Of a stretch of 64,000 nucleotides of DNA, positions 34,064 to 45,587 are shown in pieces (within the stretch, counting starts at the first letter, position 1; each line of letters begins with the position of its first letter). The position numbers and the translations under genes are program-made. This DNA comes from Hymenoscyphus infarciens. Taxonomy: Eukaryota > Ascomycota > Leotiomycetes > Helotiales > Helotiaceae. The notes under the pieces were generated by a model. It was not told the DNA's origin. It was given only the letters and a program-made list of their open reading frames with translations, and did not search any database. The stretch spans positions 496,001 to 560,000 of the forward strand of contig LLCB01000008.1 in NCBI GenBank assembly GCA_001414345.1, given 5' to 3'.

Positions 34064-37000
34064 GTATCAGGAACTTAGCGCTTATGAGCATCTCAACAAC
34101 AGTATTTCCTCATCACTTAATAGTCCTCAAAAGGAGATCCAGAGTCCAGACCACCCCTTGAACCTTTGACCAGGAACGTAGACTCGCATCTTGACACTTC
34201 GCATTCCCAGAGGAGGGTACTTTTATGAAGCCATGTAAGAGAGCCGTAGCCGTAGAAGCTCAGCTCTCGAAACGATAGGTAGTGAAAGTTTGGAACTCCA
34301 GCTTCCACGTCTTCTTTCAGTGTTGAATGTTGATCTTTCGAAAAGGTTAGAAGAGATAGACGTAGAGAAGAAGTAGTCAGACGACTCGATTCTTGACACT
34401 GCCCCACAGAACCTCGTATCACACGAAACGCGAACGTCAGAAGCACGTTTGGAAAATCCTATGAGGCACAAGTTTTCCATTTAATCTCTCCCTCACAGAC
34501 AGATGGTGGAAATTCATACCTAATCGTCTGTGACGCCTGCAAACTCTACATGTGGCCACCACCAATCAAATGACCGTGCGACTAACAAGTCTACTACAAA
34601 GGTAGAAGATTCACGAGATGTATTGAAGTGACATAGAAAGGCGGAGTAAGAACCATCACGGGGTTGTAGATATTCATTGGGAGGTTTTATTGTCGATTTT
34701 AAGGCTGCTGTTCTTTCCACATGTCCTTGTTGAAGCGGAACGGAAAACAATCTCTCCCCAAATTGGAGAAAAGAGTCGAGACTTGAGACTTTGAGTACTA
34801 TTTCCAGTGTCCAATTTGAGATTAGCAAAATGGACACGCCGAGAATATGGCTCCTCGCAATACCCGAAAGGGAAGAAACAGAGGTGTGTATTATAGCACC
34901 TAGTGGAGAAAATAAAGCTCCTAAAACTGTTGTGTGAGGTGAGGTCGTTCCTGAGACTGAAGTATCGAGGCTTGTCCTAGAGTATGATGTCTCAAAGCCA
35001 TGAGAAGAAAAGAAAGTCCAAGATCCTTGCAATTTCACAGGGCGCGTATAACGTGCTCGATTTTTTCATCTTTTTTAAGTTTGTGAGGCGTCTATTTACA
35101 AGCTGCTTGCTGAACTTTTCCCTTTTTCCAACCATGGCACTAGCACTTTTTGGGGGGAGCTTCATTGGTTACACCTCCGCCAAGGTACAAGGGTCAATAT
35201 GGAGCTCTCTTAAGACCAGATTTTGTGATAATCCCGCTCGTTAGCTAGCTACCAAAGGCTAGATAAAGATCATTTTACCTTCCAGAGCTTACTTGAATAT
35301 AGCACACCAGTATCCTTTGATCGTTGCATTCTTGCTTTCTGCTAGACTTGTTAAAGTCCCAGTCGTTCGACAACTCATGCGATAAGATTCACTTCCGCTT
35401 TGGAAGTTGCTTGAGATGTATTAATGAGGTGTAGGTGTACGTAGAAGTCTAGCACGTATTGTATTGATTTTCAGTCGTTTTTCAAGTTGCGGTCGATTTC
35501 AAGTCTTCTTCACTTGATTCTCTAGTTTAGGTTTTAGTTGGAGATGGAGAAGAAGAGACGGTGGTTCTTTGGTGAAGAGATCGAGGGTAGTTGGTCTCTT
35601 TTTCTGTCGTAAATATCCATCAGAATTCTAACTGGGCTTTGTCTCGCGGTTTAGCTGGATTGTTGTACAAGTAGTTTCGGTCAGAGATAAAGATATCTTT
35701 CTATCACTTTGATGATTCTTGTGAGAAAATATGAGGAATACCTTGGTGAACTCTTTGGAATGATAGATAGGTATAGAGATAATATATCTACGAATAAGAG
35801 ACAGGCGAAAGAAGGAAACTTTAGATGTTGCACAAGTTCTTCAATTTCCAAATATACAGGATCGAGCCAGCGAGTTTTGGACAAGTTTTCCTGAGTTCTT
35901 TGTCCTTTTTCTTCGACAATGCCTCGCTTAGAAAAAAGGGGTCAGGTCAAAGCAGATTCAATAACGTGAAACAAATTCTTGCCAATACAGAGGAATCAAC
36001 TGTTTGAGTTCGATCTCGAGTTGAAGTGCCTTTTCAACTTTTGAAAAAGTGGATTATATCACGCTTATGACGTCATTCGAATGCCCCTCACCTAAGCAGG
36101 GCAGGGCAACTGAAGAAAGTAGATTCAGGTCGGAGGAACTGGTCTCATCAACATCCTAGAGTTATAACGTTATAACAGCTGCACATAACCAATGACTCCT
36201 CGTTCTGCTTCTCCATCCTCGGTGTCTCTTTCCACTCGAGACCCTGAAAAGTAACGTGGCTTGTGACCATCGGATTTTAGCCACTTGAGGCGCAGAGCAT
36301 CGCCAACAAAATCGTGCCTTCTAAGTTTTCTAACCACTGCCACTGCCTTTTTTAGCAAGGAAGAGCCGCGCCGGTCGAGCCCAACGGCTTCGTTGGCAGG
36401 CGGGTTAGGTTAGGTTAGGCTGGATTCCGCTGGAAAGTGTGAAGCCTAACCGCTGGTCAGGCAAATGACGTTTCGTGTAGCGCTGCATGGCAACCGGGAA
36501 GATGCCGTGAGATGAGGCTGGATGAGATTGAGTCTGAAGTAAATAGTAAAGAATCTTCGATTGGAGGCTCTGTGAGGCATCGGCGAAAGAGGAGGCTGCA
36601 AGTAAAAGAGTCGGGCGACACGTAATCACTCAGGTTGAGGCGATAGAAGAGGTGGGTGGTGGTGTGGTGGGTGGTGTGGTGTGCTTCTAGCTTAATCGTG
36701 AAGTTTGTCAACCACTCGGCAGCCCTGGAGAGTCGGAGGGTCAAGGCCCCTACATAACCGCAACACCTCTCGTACCCTCGAAGACTCTTTTCCAATAGCC
36801 AAGATTATTCTGTGGACCGCTCACAAGCATTACGTTGTACTGTACGGAGTCGGAGTATCGCAAGATTTCCAAAGCAATCCAAGCCAAATCAGGATTTGAA
36901 GGGTCCTTTTGGGTTCTCCTGCGCAATTCAACCCAACTTGCTCTCACCGTTTCTCACCCCTCATTCATCGTCATTCGCGCGCAGTCCATCTTCACCATCA

Positions 37001-37193
37001 CCAGTTCATCAAACCACCCACCACCACTTACTCATCTACTCTGCAAAATACATTCACCACCCGAGTCCATTCACACTTCAACTTGGATAACTCGCCACAC
37101 CACCACTTTAAATAGCTTAACTTGAACTTGGCATCAACGCCTAAGGTCCAACCAAAACATCCTCGTTGCAACCATCACCCATCACACCACGAA
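34064..37193. other. Intergenic region with minus-strand ORFs of doubtful status, then the DUF3824 gene leader
   Basis: Minus-strand ORFs at 34117-34446 (109 codons) and 34520-35038 (172 codons) are Ser/Thr/Leu-rich with no known domain. They may be decayed exons of the candidate at 33558-34063 or chance ORFs. From about 36900 the plus strand is C/A-rich with many CACCA motifs, a typical 5' UTR for the gene starting at 37194. Confidence 0.35.
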
Positions 37194-39584
37194 ATGTCTT
37201 CCCTCGACTACGACGAGCCTAGAAGGCATAAATCTCATTCCCACCGCCATCGCGACGACAGAGACGGCCGTGAACCAAGATACGTCGAAACGCAAGAAAC
37301 CTACGTCCGAAACCCTGCCCCCATGGCACCAGAACCACCATACGCTGCCGTTAGGCAGACCGAAATGGTCCGCCGTCCAGTTCGCGAGGATAGCGATTTA
37401 TCCATCGAAGAGGTCCGAAGAGACTTCCCACCACCAGGTGCCGGAGCCTACGTTCAACAACGATCCATGGCTCGAGATGATCGGTATGGTGCGCCTGTTC
37501 GCTCTCGATCCGCGGAACGACATTATGGGGCCTACCTCGACCACCGAGGCGACAACCCACGACGCTCGTTCAACGACCTCGATGAACGTCGGAGCCGGAA
37601 GAGCACCACATATGCTGAACAAGAGATCAGAGAAAAGCCTCGTAAACGATCGCTTTCGCGAAACCAAAGGATCATCGCAGCTGCCGGTGGAGCAATTATC
37701 GCTGCGGGTGCAAAGGAGCTCTACGATCGTAAACAAGCAGATGGTCGGCCAGTAAACCGAAACCCGCTTTCCACAGCAGCACTCGGCGCAGCAGGGGCCT
37801 TTGCAGGATACGAAGGAGCCGAGTTCATCGCCAAGCAGCAACAAACAAAAGGAAAGGAGGTTAAAGCATATGTCGCTCATCGCGGAAGAAATGGCGAGGT
37901 TGAGGAATACTACGATTCAGATTCAGAGTCCTATGTCAAGCCAAAGAGATCCAAGAGTCGTCGCAAGTCTATTGTTGATGGTGCTCTTGCTTTGACGGGA
38001 CTTGGAGCTGCGGCCAAGGCTGTTGGGGGAGGAGACAAGCATCATAGACGCCGTGGAAGCGGTGACAGCTATGTTTCTGGTCGTTCTGGAAGAACCACTC
38101 GTAGTCGCTCGCACGGTGGCCGCGGTGAGCCAGAAGGTGCTGCCAAGTTTCAACAGGCAGCAAAAGCAGCTCTCCTTGCCGGTGCCACCGAAGCATTCCG
38201 AGTAAGAAACGAACCGGGAGGATGGGGTGGAGATAAGGGAAAGCGAATTCTCACCGCGGCTATCGGAGCTGGTGGCATTGATGCTGCTGCAGACCACGAC
38301 CCTGATAGAAAGAGTAAACGCCATATCCTGGAAGCTGTGGTGGGTGGTCTTGCTGGAAATCGGTTGATCAACGGATCACGAAAAGAAGTAGATGACGACG
38401 GAAGATCCATTCGATCCGGCAGATCACGATCCAGATCTAGAGGACCAGGAGGAAGTGGAGGAGGCGCGGGTCTCGCCGCTCTCGCAACAGCAGGTCTAGG
38501 AGCAATCGCAGGAAAGAAGCTGTTGGATCGATCCAAATCCCGTTCTCGTTCAAGAGGGGCTCGATCAAGATCTCGTGGTGCTCGCCGACGAAGCTACAGC
38601 TCGGATTCCTACGATAGTCGAAGCCCATCCCCAAGACGTGGTGGTGGAAAAGATCGCCACAAGAGAAGCAAGAGTGTCACAGATTACGCCAGAAAGGGTC
38701 TTGCTGCAGTCGGGCTTGGATCTGCTGTTGGTGGCAGAGACAGATCTAGATCTCGAGATAGAGAGGTTATCGAGGAAACCCAAGTTATTCATAAATCACG
38801 ACGGGGCGGCGGCTCTGACGATGGTTACGATTCCAGACGCTCTCGCCGCGGAGGTTCCTCGCGAGATGTCTACGACGATCCACGCTACGCAGACTCTCGT
38901 TCCAGCGTTGGGGGTGGCAGACGTTCCAAGAAGGATAAGGCGAGGGGTGGTAGAGATAGGCGTGTTGCGGAAGGAAGGCAATCGGCTTCGGATTCAGAGA
39001 GTGATCTCGGTTCATCGTCTGAGGATGAAAAGAGGATCAAGAAGATGAAAGGTAAGCAACTTCTTACGGCTGGTTTGGCCACTGTCGCGACCATTCATGC
39101 CGCGCACAATGTATATCAGAGTATGGAGAAACGTGATGCTCGGCACCGAGCGGTGCAGGAGGGAGAGATGACACCAGAGGAAGCAAGAAAGTTGAAAGCA
39201 AAGGTAAGTCCCAAATCCCGGAGCATCTATGGCATTTTTCTAACAGTTTGAAAGGCCACACTACAAGATGTTGCTTCTGTTGGTATCGCAGCTCTTGGAA
39301 TCAAGGGGGCCGTTTCCGAAATCAAGGAAGCCAACTCGATGCGACACGAGTGCCACGAACTGCGAGAGAAAAAAGAGGAGCGTCATCAGAAACGGCTTCA
39401 ACGCTTAAAGTCAAGCCAAAATGGAAGCAGCGAGGGTGGAAGGAGACGCAGAAACGACGACAGAAACGACGATTATAATCCATCACCCGTCACTCGTTAT
39501 GATGATTATGGTCCTCGTTATGTCGACTCCAATCCATATTCCACACTTCCGGCTCCCCCAGTTGGTTACGACGACAGGCGGTAG
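37194..39584 (+). CDS. DUF3824 protein, Arg/Ser-rich with glycine-alanine hydrophobic segments
   Basis: Exons 37194-39203 and 39255-39584; one 51-nt intron; 779 aa. The acceptor is the AAAG at 39251-39254; the CAG eight bases earlier sits right at the branch point and would break the frame. The ORF extends upstream to an ATG at 37122, but 37194 (MSSLDYDEPRRHKSHSHRHR) is the likely start. The protein alternates charged RS- and RG-rich stretches (RSRSRSRG-type around 430-480) with short Ala/Gly hydrophobic segments such as IIAAAGGAIIAAGAKELYDR, LLAGATEAFRVRN, GLAALATAGLGAIAGKKLLD and LLTAGLATVATIHAAHNVY. This pattern defines the fungal DUF3824 family, whose function I do not know. The glycine-zipper-like segments suggest membrane or self association, while the RS repeats resemble those of phosphorylated scaffold proteins; both are inference. 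Confidence 0.8.
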
Positions 39585-41550
39585 TTTTGGTTTAAAAGAC
39601 TTACACATGCGTTCTTTTAAACACTCGCCACGATTTTACGACGATTTTTGCGACGATTTACGAAATTATGAAAGACAAGATAAAAATGTCATCTTTCGGA
39701 ATTTTTTTGTTTTCATTTGGAAAGAAAGGAGATACATCATGCACACGCTTCATACCTGCTCTAATCTTCTTCTTTTCCTTTCCAGATGTAATCAAGATGC
39801 AAAGATTCATGATCTAAAAATGATCTCATTTTCTCGTTGCTTTTCCTTTTTCATTGGGTCTTGATTTTTCACGATAGAGAGTTTCTACACCCTTACATAA
39901 GAATTCATCACTGATTTTGAACATTTTGTGTCTACAGCTTCCTCGCGATATTAAATCATTACCCCATACCATACTACCTTGTGCAAGTGACCTGCTATCC
40001 AACGCAAGCTTGTATCCGAGTCCTACGCTACGCAACGATAAACGATTATTGCCCGAGCGACGTACGTACCCGTTTACGCGAGGGGTCTAGATCGCCAGAG
40101 GGGGGGGGTTGCATTGGTGTTTGAGGTTGGTTGTGACGATTACGGGATGCGCGGGAATGAGCGATCATGGTATATTAGTGCGGCTATTCTTTCACTTATT
40201 CTTTCATTTGCTCCTTTTTATGTTTTTGTGCTACGTTTTTTTTTACCACGGGAGGCGGGATCGCGTGTGTGGATCGTGTGGATCGTGGTGGCTGGATTTG
40301 GATGGGATGGAATGGGATTGTCGGTTGGGTGGGATTAGGAATCTTTCTGTTTCTTCATTTATTTATTCCGTATTTGTTTCTTTCTTTCATGAGATATGTG
40401 TGTTTAGTTTATGAAATTATGACGATGATCTCCCTATCTTCCGGTGTCTGGTTTGAAGATTGTGAGGAGAGGGAATCAGCGGTGAGAAGTGGTGAGATGA
40501 GTGAGTGAATGTGGGATTTTTGATCTTTTGCGTGTCCCGACGAGGCGAGGGTCTAGAGCGAAGTGGATACCGGGGATAGGGCGAAGTGCAAGTCTCCTCA
40601 CTTTGAACCACTATCACTTGCGCTATAATGGAAGAACTTGTAGGAACTCCAACTTGCCTTTTTCCCCTATCTTCAACGGAGCAGGTGCTCCGGCTCACTT
40701 TCTGCGTGAATCGGATTCGGGGTGATGGGAAGTGGTTGGATACATACAAGCGTTGTTGGTGGCGTGTGCTTGTCTGTGCTTGTCTGTGTTGGTACTAATT
40801 GGGAAATACACGTAGCGTGCTTTACACGGTGTTTGTTGATTGGTTAGATGGGATTTGAGAGTCAAGTTGAGAGTCTGCTTTGGGGATTTTCTTCTTTGGT
40901 GTATTGAGTCTTGACCGCGTTTGGAAGTGGGAGAAGTGAGAGAAGTGGGGTTTTGTGAGAGGGGACGAGTTGGAGTTGTGCTGTTTATGCGTGGTTGCGT
41001 CATTGTGCTTTTTTTCTTGTGCGAGAGGTTGGGTTGGGGTTGGGGTTGGGGTTGGCTGTGGAGGGGGGCAAGAAGCGTAAGAAGAAAGGGGTTGGGATTG
41101 GTGATTGATGTGAGGAGAGGGTTTTGATAAATGAGTGTTTGGCAGTTTGATGGCAGTGAGTGAGTTTGTCTAGCATTGATTGGGGGGGTGTGGGGGTTGA
41201 GTAAGTAGGGACTTCTTTGGTGATATTGGAAGACCCTTGATAAGGTGGGTTAAGGGGGCAGGACTCAGGAGGGGTAGGTGAGGGTGTGCTGGAAATTAAG
41301 ATAAGGTAGATAGATTATCCAATTCAAGTACAACTCACAACTCACTACACCTGGTTTTGTCAAGTTCAAGTACTTGGCTCCAGCTTGAAAGAGAGGTACA
41401 CATCTAGAGTCAATGGAACATGAGACGAAAAGCCTAGCCTAGCCCCAAACTCTCCAATTTAAGAAAAGACCCTGCCAAGTTGCTAGAGGGCAACTAAAAA
41501 GCTTATCTCATCCACCTCTCTGTTCCGGTACGAGTGTTCCCTCCCCTCAC
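39585..41550. other. Intergenic region between convergent genes
   Basis: The 3' flanks of the DUF3824 gene (plus) and the GFA gene (minus) meet here. Overlapping ORFs of up to 110 codons at 40100-41130 are out of register and lack domains. GT-rich sequence dominates 40900-41330. Confidence 0.5.
41028..41056 (+). repeat. Short (GGGGTT)n tract
   Basis: About four tandem GGGGTT units follow GGTTGGGTT. Four G runs in close spacing could form a G-quadruplex. It is not a fungal telomere repeat (TTAGGG). Confidence 0.8.
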
Positions 41551-42194
41551 TCACTCAACAAATAACCCCTTCTTCTTATGCCACCCTTCAATACTATCCT
41601 CCCCGTAATTCTCATGGACACTCTTCTTTCCCTCTGGCCACCTCACATACGCAGGTTTACTATCCCCCTTCACGCAAACCATCTCCTCCACAACAGGTAA
41701 CTCGGTATCAATCGCCGAAGCGAAGGGATGTATGAGTTCGGGCCAGGTTTTGTCCCATAGCCAGAGCATGGTTGAGCAATGGCTGCAAAAATTACGTTCT
41801 GAAGTGCATTTTTGGGCGGTGGGAAGACCGCGGTCTTTGGTTGCGGTGTATTTTCTGAGGGGATGCTGTTAGTGAAATGTAGGGAGGGCCCGGAGGGGAG
41901 AGGCGGTGGGAAGATCGGGAGAGGAGGGAAAGTACTTTATGGATTCGGAACCTTTGGTTATTTGGAGGGTTGAAGCTATGCCTCCTAAGTTCACAGAGCC
42001 GCCGTAGCCTCCGCATTTCCGACACATGGAACAGGCGCAGAGTTGGTAGGGGACTGGTGTGTGGGATTCGAGTTTGAATTCAACCTCCCCGCAATGACAA
42101 CTTCCTTCGAGTGTCCTTTACTTTTGTTAGCCAGGTTTCAAGAGCAAGTTTGGAGCGGACTAGAATTAGAGATAGAATTAAATTACATGGGCAT
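41551..42194 (-). CDS. GFA/CENP-V-fold zinc protein
   Basis: Three exons: 42194-42187 (only 8 nt, ATGCCCAT), 42115-41936 and 41854-41551; introns of 71 and 81 nt; 163 aa. The joined start reads MPMTLEGSCHCGEVEF. Proteins of the GFA family (glutathione-dependent formaldehyde-activating enzyme, centromere protein V) bind zinc through conserved cysteines. Here these are CHC in the first block, the cysteines of CACSMCRKCGG and those of FCSHCST near residue 90. Fungal members are mostly of unknown substrate; a few catalyse or assist S-hydroxymethylglutathione formation. All expected cysteine groups are present, so it should be folded and zinc-bound, but no substrate can be inferred. It shares a 181-bp promoter with the divergent COX19 gene. 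The tiny first exon is supported by good donor and acceptor sites and by lack of another in-frame ATG upstream of the GSCHCG motif. Confidence 0.85.
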
Positions 42195-42375
42195 CTTGTT
42201 CTTGGATCTCTGTGACACTTGATATCAGATTTGGAGAAGTGGCTGTTGGTGTTGTAAAATCAAAGTCGGGACTCTTTCAGGGGAGCGCTGCGGGGGAAGT
42301 CTTGGCAAAATCGGATGTTCCCGAGGCTTCAAAAGTGTCGAACGATGAAGCGAAACGTCCAATTGACCAGCAAAC
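42195..42375. promoter_or_regulatory. Bidirectional promoter between the GFA gene and COX19
   Basis: Only 181 bp separate the two start codons, so both 5' UTRs and the core promoter must lie here. No clear TATA box is seen. Confidence 0.6.
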
Positions 42376-42891
42376 ATGAGTACATTTGGAGGTCCCGGAG
42401 GACGACAGATCAATTCGAAACCTTCACCGTGATTACTCCATCTCCCATTTACTGCTAGCGCGCAATGCTAACCTGATGCGCAGACCCGAGCGTGGTAGCT
42501 TCCCTCTCGATCACGATGGTACGATACCCCCTCGCCGCGCGAACGAAGTCCTCTGCTGGACTGCTGGATGATGATTGGGATTTCTGCTGATAAGGGACAT
42601 ATAGGGGAATGCAAAGATGTCATGATGAATTACCTTGCTTGTATCAAGAAGGTCAAGGGAACGAACGAGGCGGAGTGCAGAAATATCGCGAAGTCATATT
42701 TGACCTGCCGGATGGACAGGTGCGTGTTGATGCCATGCATTGATACATGAGCAACACCTGCTAACGGGTGTACTGGGGCTAGGAATCTGATGGCCAAGGA
42801 CGAATTCAAAAATCTTGGGTTTGGTGAGAAACCAGAGGTCAAGAAAGACGATGGCGCGGATCCTACGAAGAAGGGAGAGCTGAGGTGGTGA
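42376..42891 (+). CDS. COX19: Cytochrome c oxidase assembly protein Cox19
   Basis: Four exons: 42376-42428, 42484-42518, 42605-42719 and 42783-42891; 103 aa; all junctions keep frame. The second exon is only 35 nt. Cox19 is a small soluble twin-CX9C protein of the mitochondrial intermembrane space that takes part, with Cox11, in copper delivery to cytochrome c oxidase and is oxidised by the Mia40 pathway (family knowledge). The sequence starts MSTFGGPGGRQINSKPSPPE, then RGSFPLDHDGEC. It has both CX9C motifs, CKDVMMNYLAC and CRNIAKSYLTC, and continues CRMDRNLM and LGFGEK as in other Cox19 proteins. Because of its short exons, single-exon ORF searches give only a misleading fragment (42568-42750). 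The length is normal for the family. Confidence 0.95.
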
Positions 42892-43399
42892 TACGAATAT
42901 CAAAACGTAATCCAAGAAGTCTCCGGGTATTCGTGGTATACTGGGATCAAGTTGAAAGCTTGGTGTGTTGTGATGCTGCCAAATTTTGACGGTCTGAAGG
43001 GAAGACCCAGAAGTAGTTGCAGCAGCTTTTTCCACGGGTGTGTACGTACCATCTATCTATCTGTATTTATACGAAGCCACGAAACCTCCTCCTTTTTGTT
43101 TTGGGCGTTACTGGTATGGTGGGCTAAGCTCCAGAGCCCATGAATTGGAGAGTTAAAAACCGCCCTAGGCTAGATTGTTGTCGTCCATTGCTGTTAATTT
43201 CTAACGTTAAGCTCTATTTATCCTGAGTTCTTCGCAATGGTTCTCTTGGAAAGCATTTTTGCGTTCAAATAACCCAAGTATTACCTTTCTTTTCGTAACG
43301 TTGTTGAGTAGGCTACTTTCACAGCCTCCAACCCTCCTTAACAACCACCTCCCCGCAACCACAAAACAAGTAAAACGCTCTCAACTAAGATCACAACTA
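42892..43399. other. Intergenic, 3' flank of COX19
   Basis: No gene or repeat seen. Confidence 0.5.
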
Positions 43400-43542
43400 G
43401 CTCCGTTGGCCTAGGGGTAAGGCGTTTCTCCCACACACAGCATGTTTCTTTTCTCGTCGTTCGAGTTGACTCACTCAAGTCAGAAGATGTTCCCGCTCGT
43501 ATGCCCTCAGAAAAGATCCTCAGTTCAAACCTGATACAGAGT
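43400..43542 (+). tRNA. Candidate intron-containing tRNA, possibly tRNA-Gly(CCC), or a tRNA relic
   Basis: A cloverleaf can be drawn by eye. The acceptor stem pairs GCTCCGT (43400) with ACAGAGT (43536-43542), one mismatch and one G-U. The D-arm GGCCTAGGGGTAAGGC contains an A-box-like TGGCCTAGGGG. The T-arm TCAG-TTCAAAC-CTGA contains a B-box-like GTTCAAACC. The anticodon arm begins CGTTT-CTCCCAC, which would place CCC (Gly), and the other half (AAAAG) lies some 75 nt downstream, implying an unusually long intron. A TTTT run follows at about 43565. The weak stems and long intron make a divergent or dead tRNA equally possible. Confidence 0.4.
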
Positions 43543-45587
43543 ATCTTCTCTTTCCTCTTTCTCTTTCGATCTTTTAAAATACCTTAGTTGATTTCCGAAG
43601 CGAGCGAATGGGAAACATAGGCGCACCTTTGGGCGGTCTTTGGATTGCGACTTCCTCTCGTCCTCTATCGTTCCTACTAGCGTACAGACCTTTGGTGTCG
43701 AGATGAAAATCTCCACCTAGCTTTCTTATGAAGCTAGTGAGAAGGTACCTATACCATACAGTGTGTCCGGTCATCAACATAAGCTCTTATATCGAAGGTC
43801 TAAAGTCCTCCCGTGCTTATCAGATGCAGCCTTTTACATAATTTAGGGACACAATCTGGGCAGATGACATCTATTTGGGGGGCTGGAGGCTGCCGCGAGC
43901 TACTTACGTCTTTGGGTGATCACCACGTGGTTTTAATGTTATTGCAAATTCAAGCTTGCTCGTCTTTTCATTTATTAATGGTGCTTAATGGCTAGGTAGA
44001 TTGGGGAGCTAGAACATGTTTGACTACGTGGTCAGACTTGTACATGTACACAGATTCTTAATAGTTACTACGGGAAGGGAGTATTTCTGATACCTACTTT
44101 CTAGAAAATGAGTAAATCTGATATTTACTATTCTTCCAGGTCAACAGCATAATAGCATTACTTCCACCCGTTGTCATTCGAAGCTCTCGGGCGTTAAGTT
44201 GTCTACCCCCGCCATACGTTTTCAACGACCAATATATGGGAGGGAGGGCAAAGGGCAAAGGGCAAAGGGGGGGGGGTCTAGATTTTGGGTGCTGAGATCA
44301 GCGTTTAGTCGGGGAAGGAACGAATGTGAACTTGAGCCTCAACCACACCTGGGCGAGGGATGAGAGATGAGATCGCTCCTTCCTTTGCAAGCATTCTTCA
44401 GAAACCAATGAGTGCCCCGCGTGCTCCATGTGTTTCTTATAAATAGACACAATTCATCACAAGTCTGAAGATAGCAAAAGTTTCGGTCATTGCTCTGTTT
44501 GAATCCACGGGCTACTCTATCAACTCTAGTAATTCTAGGAAAACTACAAGTATGACACCCGACTGCTCAGGAAGATCAAGAAATGAAGTTTCTAATTCTT
44601 CCAAATCTCCCGAACAATTTGTTTACTTTTCCTACACTGTTTCACGGGATCTTCGCATGTCATTCCCAAGTCACCACGCATTGTCTCTCAGGTGTGGTGT
44701 CCCACCGCCTCATTCAGGCCATTCCACCCACGTCTGAGTATTCTCCGAGGACCCTAAAATGGTCTTGTCAACAGTAGCTTCGCCTGGGAAAGGGGGGGGG
44801 GTATTTCGCAAGAGACCTCAGCCAATTCCTATCATTTTTTCAAGCAAACGTCTCTGGATTGTATTCCAGTAATCATGCCATAAATAGGAGCATGTCAATT
44901 CTAGCAAGCCTCAGCTAATACTTAAAAAGCACCTTCACGAAAAAGGCCATTAGGCAACGACCAACACTCTCCAAGCCATGCAATAAATGTGTTGCATTTC
45001 AGCGTGGAAAAAAAATAGTGCCTAAGCCTTGTATTGCGACCATTTTCGCTGCAGATCATTGTAGAAGTGCTGAAACAAGACGCAGCATGCGTCAACTTTG
45101 GACAACGTGCATGCTATGCATAATGATTGCCTGCCCCAACCATTCCTTGCAGCTAATTTTAGCAAAGGGAAACTCTGTATTAAACTTTTTCTGTGTGTAA
45201 GGATTCTGTCATTTGGTCAGAATGTCCTGTTTAGAAGACCCGCATATTATCTCAATCAGTTTGGTCAATCTAGTAGTTCTAAATTAGATATCTCAAAAAA
45301 CACTGAACCTTTCGCGACAAAGGCCTTAGCGTATTTTAATTTCGCCCTCCCAAATATCCAAACTTTTTCGCTCACCCAAATTGAACAATCATTTTTCCGC
45401 ATCATACTTTGGTCTGCACTTTCACTCCATCACAAAGGGGACATCTGCAATTGAGGCAGACCCACTTTCGGTTAGCAAAATGAGGCCGCCAACAACCAAC
45501 CACAAGGCGAGCTCAGTGCCACACCTTCTCTTCCCATCCAGGAAGCATCTGAGCGACGCACAACTCATGCACAAACAACTCGCAGAG
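43543..45587. other. Intergenic region upstream of NPR3
   Basis: Short ORFs only. A GGGCAAA triplication ending in a nine-base G run lies at 44246-44277 and another G run (GGGGGGGGG) near 44795. The last 200 bp belong to the NPR3 leader or an N-terminal extension: the NPR3 frame is open from 45381, with in-frame ATGs at 45381 and 45480. Confidence 0.5.

Noticed and set aside
41028..41056. Telomere-like GGGGTT repeat suggesting a former chromosome end
   Set aside because: Fungal telomeres here should be TTAGGG; four GGGGTT units in GT-rich intergenic DNA are better explained as simple-sequence expansion.
42568..42750. 60-codon ORF starting MMIGISADKGHIGECKD
   Set aside because: Its start lies in an intron of COX19; the exon from 42605 joins upstream to the conserved PERGSFPLDHDGEC sequence.
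43861..43960. 5S rRNA-like TGGGTGATCACCACG
   Set aside because: Only this short block resembles the 3' part of 5S rRNA; no matching 5' half or internal control region is visible.
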